Assembly (NCBI GenBank): GCA_029851415.1
Contig: CM056744.1
Span: 61,436,172-61,500,171 of the forward strand
Direction of reading: 5' to 3'
Source of the DNA: Eretmocerus hayati
Taxonomy: Eukaryota > Arthropoda > Insecta > Hymenoptera > Aphelinidae
Length of the DNA stretch: 64,000 nt
The notes beneath the pieces were generated by a model. It was given only the letters and a program-made list of their open reading frames with translations. It ran no database searches and was not told the DNA's origin. The position numbers and the translations under genes are program-made. How positions within the stretch are numbered: the first letter of the stretch is position 1; every line of letters begins with the position of its first letter. Shown in pieces: positions 60,012 to 64,000 of the stretch.

Positions 60012-61265
60012 TCAACACTTCACTGAAAAAGGCTTGTCAACAATAGTACTGATCGGCGCAAAGTCGAACGGACACAACACACATCGAGTGAGACTCGCGC
60101 GCACACACCCGTCGCCGTCCATCGATGAATCTTCCGCAGGAATGATGTCGATCTCAGCTTTGGTTCGTGGGATACGGACGTCATGCTCTCGTACTGGTTG
60201 CTCCTGCACCTTGGTTTGGTGAAATTTTCCTCCTCCTGGACCAGCCTCTCGTTCCAAGTCGATCAGATTGACATGTCTCGGTCGGAATGACCTCAAATGT
60301 CTTTGTGGATTCGTTTGAAATTGCTCAGTTGTGCTACCAGAACGAATCTCATTTGACACGAATTCCAAAAAACAGCTAGCGTCCGTTGGGAGAAAATTCT
60401 CAAGGACGCGTTCGCCGGACGACCCAATCTGCGTGGAAAATATAGTCCGGTGCAGTGAATCATTTCGAATACGAATATTTTGAATTGATCCGGTCGAATG
60501 ACGGTGACCGTCTCCCGTGTACATTTTGTGCGCAGAGAACGAGTCATTCATGCACGCATTTGCATTTGGCAATATACCTTTAGATGTTGAGAATAGATGT
60601 TGATGCCCTGTTGAGAATTTGGAGCATGATGGTCTCAGAGACTGATTTACTCCTTGCGCTATGGTCGTAATTGAATCAAAAGTTTGATCAGAATGATCTT
60701 TTTGCATTAGGCAATCGTGAGCATGACTGTCCGTCTCGATCGTTTTAGAAACGAGATAATTGTGTTCATCAAACGAACGAGGGAAATCAAGTCCGATGAT
60801 GTGCTCATTTGCTTCTGCGAGATTGATCTCTGAAATGTGGACTACAGATGGATCCAAATCATTAGAATGTTGACTTTCTGATCTAGCATTATCAGCCATG
60901 TCATGAGATGTAGAAATTGCCTCCTTGATAGATGAATTCTGAGCAGCTGATTTGACAGACGAAGAGCTCGAAGGGCCCATCTCGCTCTTTGTCAGTATGA
61001 ATTTGCAAGACTCAGGAATTTTTTCAGGGGCATGTGCGAAATTTGCTACCAAAAATCGGTCGCAGGGATCGTTCTCGACATAAATTGAGAATCTATTGCA
61101 CAAATTGACATTTGAAAATTGCAATTCGGCCCGCACGAGTGATTGTGCTGGTTGGCTAGATGCTAAGTGATATAATAGGCTTCGATGGTTTGCTAAATAG
61201 AAGTCTAATCCATGACAGGATTGAGAATTAGTTGGTCCATCCAAATATGTGGATTTTCTGGTACT
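60012..61265 (-). CDS. Orphan 410-residue frame of an LTR element, 5' truncated
   Basis: The frame is open from the non-LTR tail at 61266 to a stop at 60012 on the minus strand; its real start was removed by the insertion. It has no recognisable enzyme domain. The first 90 residues (LDFYLANHRSLLYHLASSQ, then FSIYVENDPCDRFLVANF) look folded; the middle is Ser/His/Asp-rich and likely disordered. Near the end is RPRHVNLIDLEREAGPGGG. Its position about 900 bp before a polypurine tract and LTR start suggests the end of pol or an extra gene of an LTR retrotransposon, which is inference. Confidence 0.45.
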   Translation of the reverse strand, partial: STRKSTYLDGPTNSQSCHGLDFYLANHRSLLYHLASSQPAQSLVRAELQFSNVNLCNRFSIYVENDPCDRFLVANFAHAPEKIPESCKFILTKSEMGPSSSSSVKSAAQNSSIKEAISTSHDMADNARSESQHSNDLDPSVVHISEINLAEANEHIIGLDFPRSFDEHNYLVSKTIETDSHAHDCLMQKDHSDQTFDSITTIAQGVNQSLRPSCSKFSTGHQHLFSTSKGILPNANACMNDSFSAHKMYTGDGHRHSTGSIQNIRIRNDSLHRTIFSTQIGSSGERVLENFLPTDASCFLEFVSNEIRSGSTTEQFQTNPQRHLRSFRPRHVNLIDLEREAGPGGGKFHQTKVQEQPVREHDVRIPRTKAEIDIIPAEDSSMDGDGCVRASLTRCVLCPFDFAPISTIVDKPFSVKC

Positions 61266-64000
61266 ATTCTTGCTAAGGATAGAATAGAATAGAATAGAAT
61301 ATCCTTTTTATTCGCCCTTGGGCAAAAAACATCAATCATTCATACAATACTCGTACATATACAAATCCAGTAATAGCATTTTGGTCAAGGATTTAACATC
61401 ACAGATGTGACTAGTCGTTTGATAATAATATAACTCGAATTACAATCATAGTTTGCATAACAATTGGGCCACTGGAAGACTTGAACAAGAGACAAGAAAA
61501 TCACTCAATAGACATATATAAAAGTGCCCTCAAAGATTAAAAAATTGCCCAGTGTCCACATCCATCCTCATGGGAGGGAGAGTTTTCAGAAATTCTTTCA
61601 CTGCTTCTTTAAACAGGGAAACTTCTTTCACTCGCCAAGCCGAGAGGGAGGAAGTTCCAAAATGGTGCGCATTGACTTTGGAACGATCTTAGTCCACGGT
61701 CAAGACGCATTCTTGGAACTTTGAGTTCCTGTGCTCCTGCCTCACCACGCTGGGGGCGCTCGGATTGGTACCTGGCAAACATCGCAGCTAGGTAGCCAGG
61801 TTCTCCCAAATGCATGATCTTGTGCATTAAGAGGGCTGCGAAGTACATTCTCCGCGAATCAGTACGTAACCAACCCAAACGCTCCCTGTACGGGGTGATA
61901 TGTTCGCTCTTCTTAATTCCAAAGATGTACCGCACACATAAATTACTCAGTCTCTGTACCCGCGTCCTTAGTTCGTCGGTGGCGTCTAGATACACGACTG
62001 TGCAGTAGTCAAGGTGTGGTTGGACTAAGGTCTCGACCAGTCGAATACGGAGTGTCTCGGTAGTGCATGCCCTCATAAACCGCAGACCGTATAGGGCCTT
62101 ATTAACCTTCTTTGTAACTTGATGTATATGCGGTCTCCACGATAATTCACTATCTAATGTCACACCGAGACTCACGACAGTGTCACTGAATGGGACATAT
62201 ACTCCGTCCTGTATCTCAACCCCCGGTAGATCAATTTTCTGCAGGTCCGCGATGTTCCTGTCGGAAGCAAAGAAGATTGCTTTGGTTTTACCAGCGTTGA
62301 GACGCAAGTCGGAGCCCTGAGCCCATCCTGCGACAAGTCTTCCGATTTCTCCTAACCGAGCGATCCCCTCCAGTATGTTCTCTTTCTCAACTTGGAGATA
62401 GATTTGGAGGTCATCTGCATGAAAGAGATGATTTACCGATTTTCCGTGAAGCAACTCAGGGAGGTCATTGACATACAGGCTAAAGAGTAGAGGTCCAAGA
62501 ACAGATCCCTGCGGAACACCGAGATTGGTTGCAAGCCAATCGGAATTTCCATTTTTCGTGGTGACCATTTGGGTGCGATTCTGTAAGTATGATTTGATCC
62601 ACAGTAGTGCTGATCTTGAGAAACCGAGATGTCTGAGTTTACTCAGTAGCTTTGATGGTAAAATCGTGTCAAAAGCCTTGCTGAAGTCAAAAAGCAGCAA
62701 CAAGGTGATCTTCTTCCTGTCAATTCCGACTCTAATGTCATCAGTCAACTTCAACAAGGCAGTCTGAGTGCTATGATGTTTCTTGAAACCAGTTTGGAAG
62801 CGATCTAACAAATTTTTACTTTTAAGATACTCCGTGATTTGGTCGTGCGCAATCTTTTCCAGAACCTTAGATAAGAAGCACAGCAATGCAATGGGACGGA
62901 AGTCCGTGACTGCTGATGGAGCTGCAGTCTTTTTCAAAGCAATCAGCTGGGCTTGTTTCCAGGTCTCGGGAAAAGTGCTATGAGCGAAGGAGGAGTTGAA
63001 AATGTGTACAATAAGATCACCTAAGGCCGGAAGAGCCTTCGCGATCACGCTTTGGGGGACTCCGTCTACCCCACGAGCCTGCGAGGAGAAATGTTTTACA
63101 GCAAGGACTACTTCATTGAAATTTGTGGGCTTGAATTTAAACCCGTCTTCTGAGGCTGACATTATTTCATCGATTGCTTCCTCAATATTCTCGTGCTGTG
63201 AAACGGAGACCCCCGCAAAGTGTGTATTCAGCTCGTCCGGTGTGAAGCCATGTAGCTCCTCCTCCTTGCTCTTCGGTAAGAGGCCAAGGTCGCGCATCTC
63301 CTTCCATATATTCTTATTCGAATCAAGGGCGTCTGAAAGGTGGTTTTGAAGGAAAGTAGTTCGCTCTTGTTCTAAGCGCACGTCGACCTCTTCGCTGAGT
63401 CGAAAGTACTCATTTTGAAGCTCAGTACACTTGCGTCGGTTGCGTTGATTACGCTCCCAACGCCGTCGTGCCGCATCTCGCTTCCTAATGAGCACCTTCA
63501 ACTCTGGACCAATCCAAGGAGCATCGCCTTTGCGAGGACGAACCGTTTTTTCTGGAGCTAATTCATCAATAACTTTCTTCAAATTTTCATTAAGGCAATT
63601 TACTGCGTCTTCCAAGCTGGTTTCAGTATGTTGCAGAGCTGTCCAGTCACAGCGTAGCAGGCGATCATTCAGTAACTCCGGTGTAATATTGCTGAAATTT
63701 CTACATTTAAAAGAGTCCTTCGGAGGAGCAGCAGTGAAAACATTGATTGTAACATCTATGACCGCGTGCCTGCCAAAACTGGGCAGTGCTCTGTTTTGAT
63801 AGTTGGTAATGTTGTCATTGTCATCTGTATAAATATGATCTATCCATGTGTGGGAAGAATCTGAGGAATGGTGGTGAGTCGCGCCATGCTGAACAATCTG
63901 CAGAGACAGTTCTTCTGTCAGCTCAGTCAGAGCTTTTGTGTCAGGATGAGTCGTGTTTAACAGGTTCGCGTTCAGATCCCCCATGATGATTTTATGGCTG
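61266..64000 (-). mobile_element. Non-LTR retrotransposon (Jockey/CR1-like), copy 2, running off the window
   Basis: Same family as 56109-58985. Its 3' end has CGAATAAA then (ATTCT)n at 61266-61290 (seen as atagaatagaat on the plus strand). It was inserted into the frame of the orphan element. The 5' end lies outside the window, so it is longer than copy 1 and includes part of the endonuclease. Confidence 0.92.
61534..64000 (-). pseudogene. Non-LTR endonuclease-RT ORF2, partial
   Basis: Begins beyond the window edge in the apurinic-type endonuclease (IIMGDLNANLL, then HTWIDHIYTDD and FGRHAVIDV, where the usual S-D-H motif reads G-R-H). The linker DAPWIGPELKVLIRKRDA and full RT follow: FRPIALLCFLSKVLEK, FDFSKAFDTILPSKL, GVPQGSVLGPLLFSL. 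The catalytic box reads FHADDLQ (about 62430), with Tyr changed to His. A frameshift near 61640 diverts the last residues; the true C-terminus (SLFKEAVKEFLKTL..GQFFNL) continues in another frame to about 61534. The altered box and frameshift suggest inactivity. Confidence 0.9.

Overview
The window is eukaryotic and almost certainly from an invertebrate animal, most likely an arthropod. It is AT-rich, has spliced genes with GT..AG introns, and is built from animal-type transposable elements: Ty3/gypsy, Ty1/copia, Penelope-like, Jockey/CR1-like, Helitron, MITEs and foldbacks. I see no ordinary host housekeeping gene, rRNA or convincing tRNA. It reads as a graveyard of nested mobile elements, several with boundaries that can be placed to the base.

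Layout. 1-7.3 kb: a degenerate Ty3/gypsy element on the minus strand (Gag, protease, RT, RNase H, then an OTU-like cysteine protease domain running off the window edge), cut by a 794-bp insertion. 7.3-12.6 kb: unassigned sequence with a 329-bp MITE and a Helitron 3' end. 12.6-16.6 kb: a 4.0-kb DNA transposon with ~258-bp inverted repeats, a 4-bp target duplication and a two-exon transposase gene that reads open throughout. 16.8-21.5 kb: a foldback-like element whose interior holds two abutting TTAA-flanked MITEs.

21.5-36.2 kb: a four-level nest. A Penelope-like element (RT plus GIY-YIG) is split by a hAT-like MITE (8-bp duplication GTGTTTAT). The MITE is split near its end by a copia element (5-bp duplication ATTAG). 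The 3' LTR of the copia element is split by a Helitron (A^T target, TC..CTAG ends). The Helitron carries broken Pif1-type helicase pieces that run antisense to it.

39.2-51.8 kb: a 12.6-kb LTR element on the minus strand with 931-bp LTRs, 4-bp duplication GTAG, a Gag remnant and no recognisable pol; a second 329-bp MITE sits in its right LTR. 52.4-55.0 kb: a multi-exon pseudogene with SAP, SWIM-like and YqaJ nuclease regions and a 582-bp foldback in one intron. 56.1-59.0 kb: a 5'-truncated non-LTR retrotransposon cut by a TTAA MITE. 59.0-61.3 kb: the tail of another LTR element with an orphan 410-residue frame. 61.3-64.0 kb: a second copy of the non-LTR family on the minus strand, continuing past the edge.

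The best candidate for something little described is the 12,597-16,595 DNA transposon: complete ends, intact spliced transposase, and a DDE-type protein I cannot place in a named superfamily. Also notable are the base-resolved nest, the antisense helicase cargo, the OTU domain, and a MITE family whose two copies share tips, centre and exact length but not arms.
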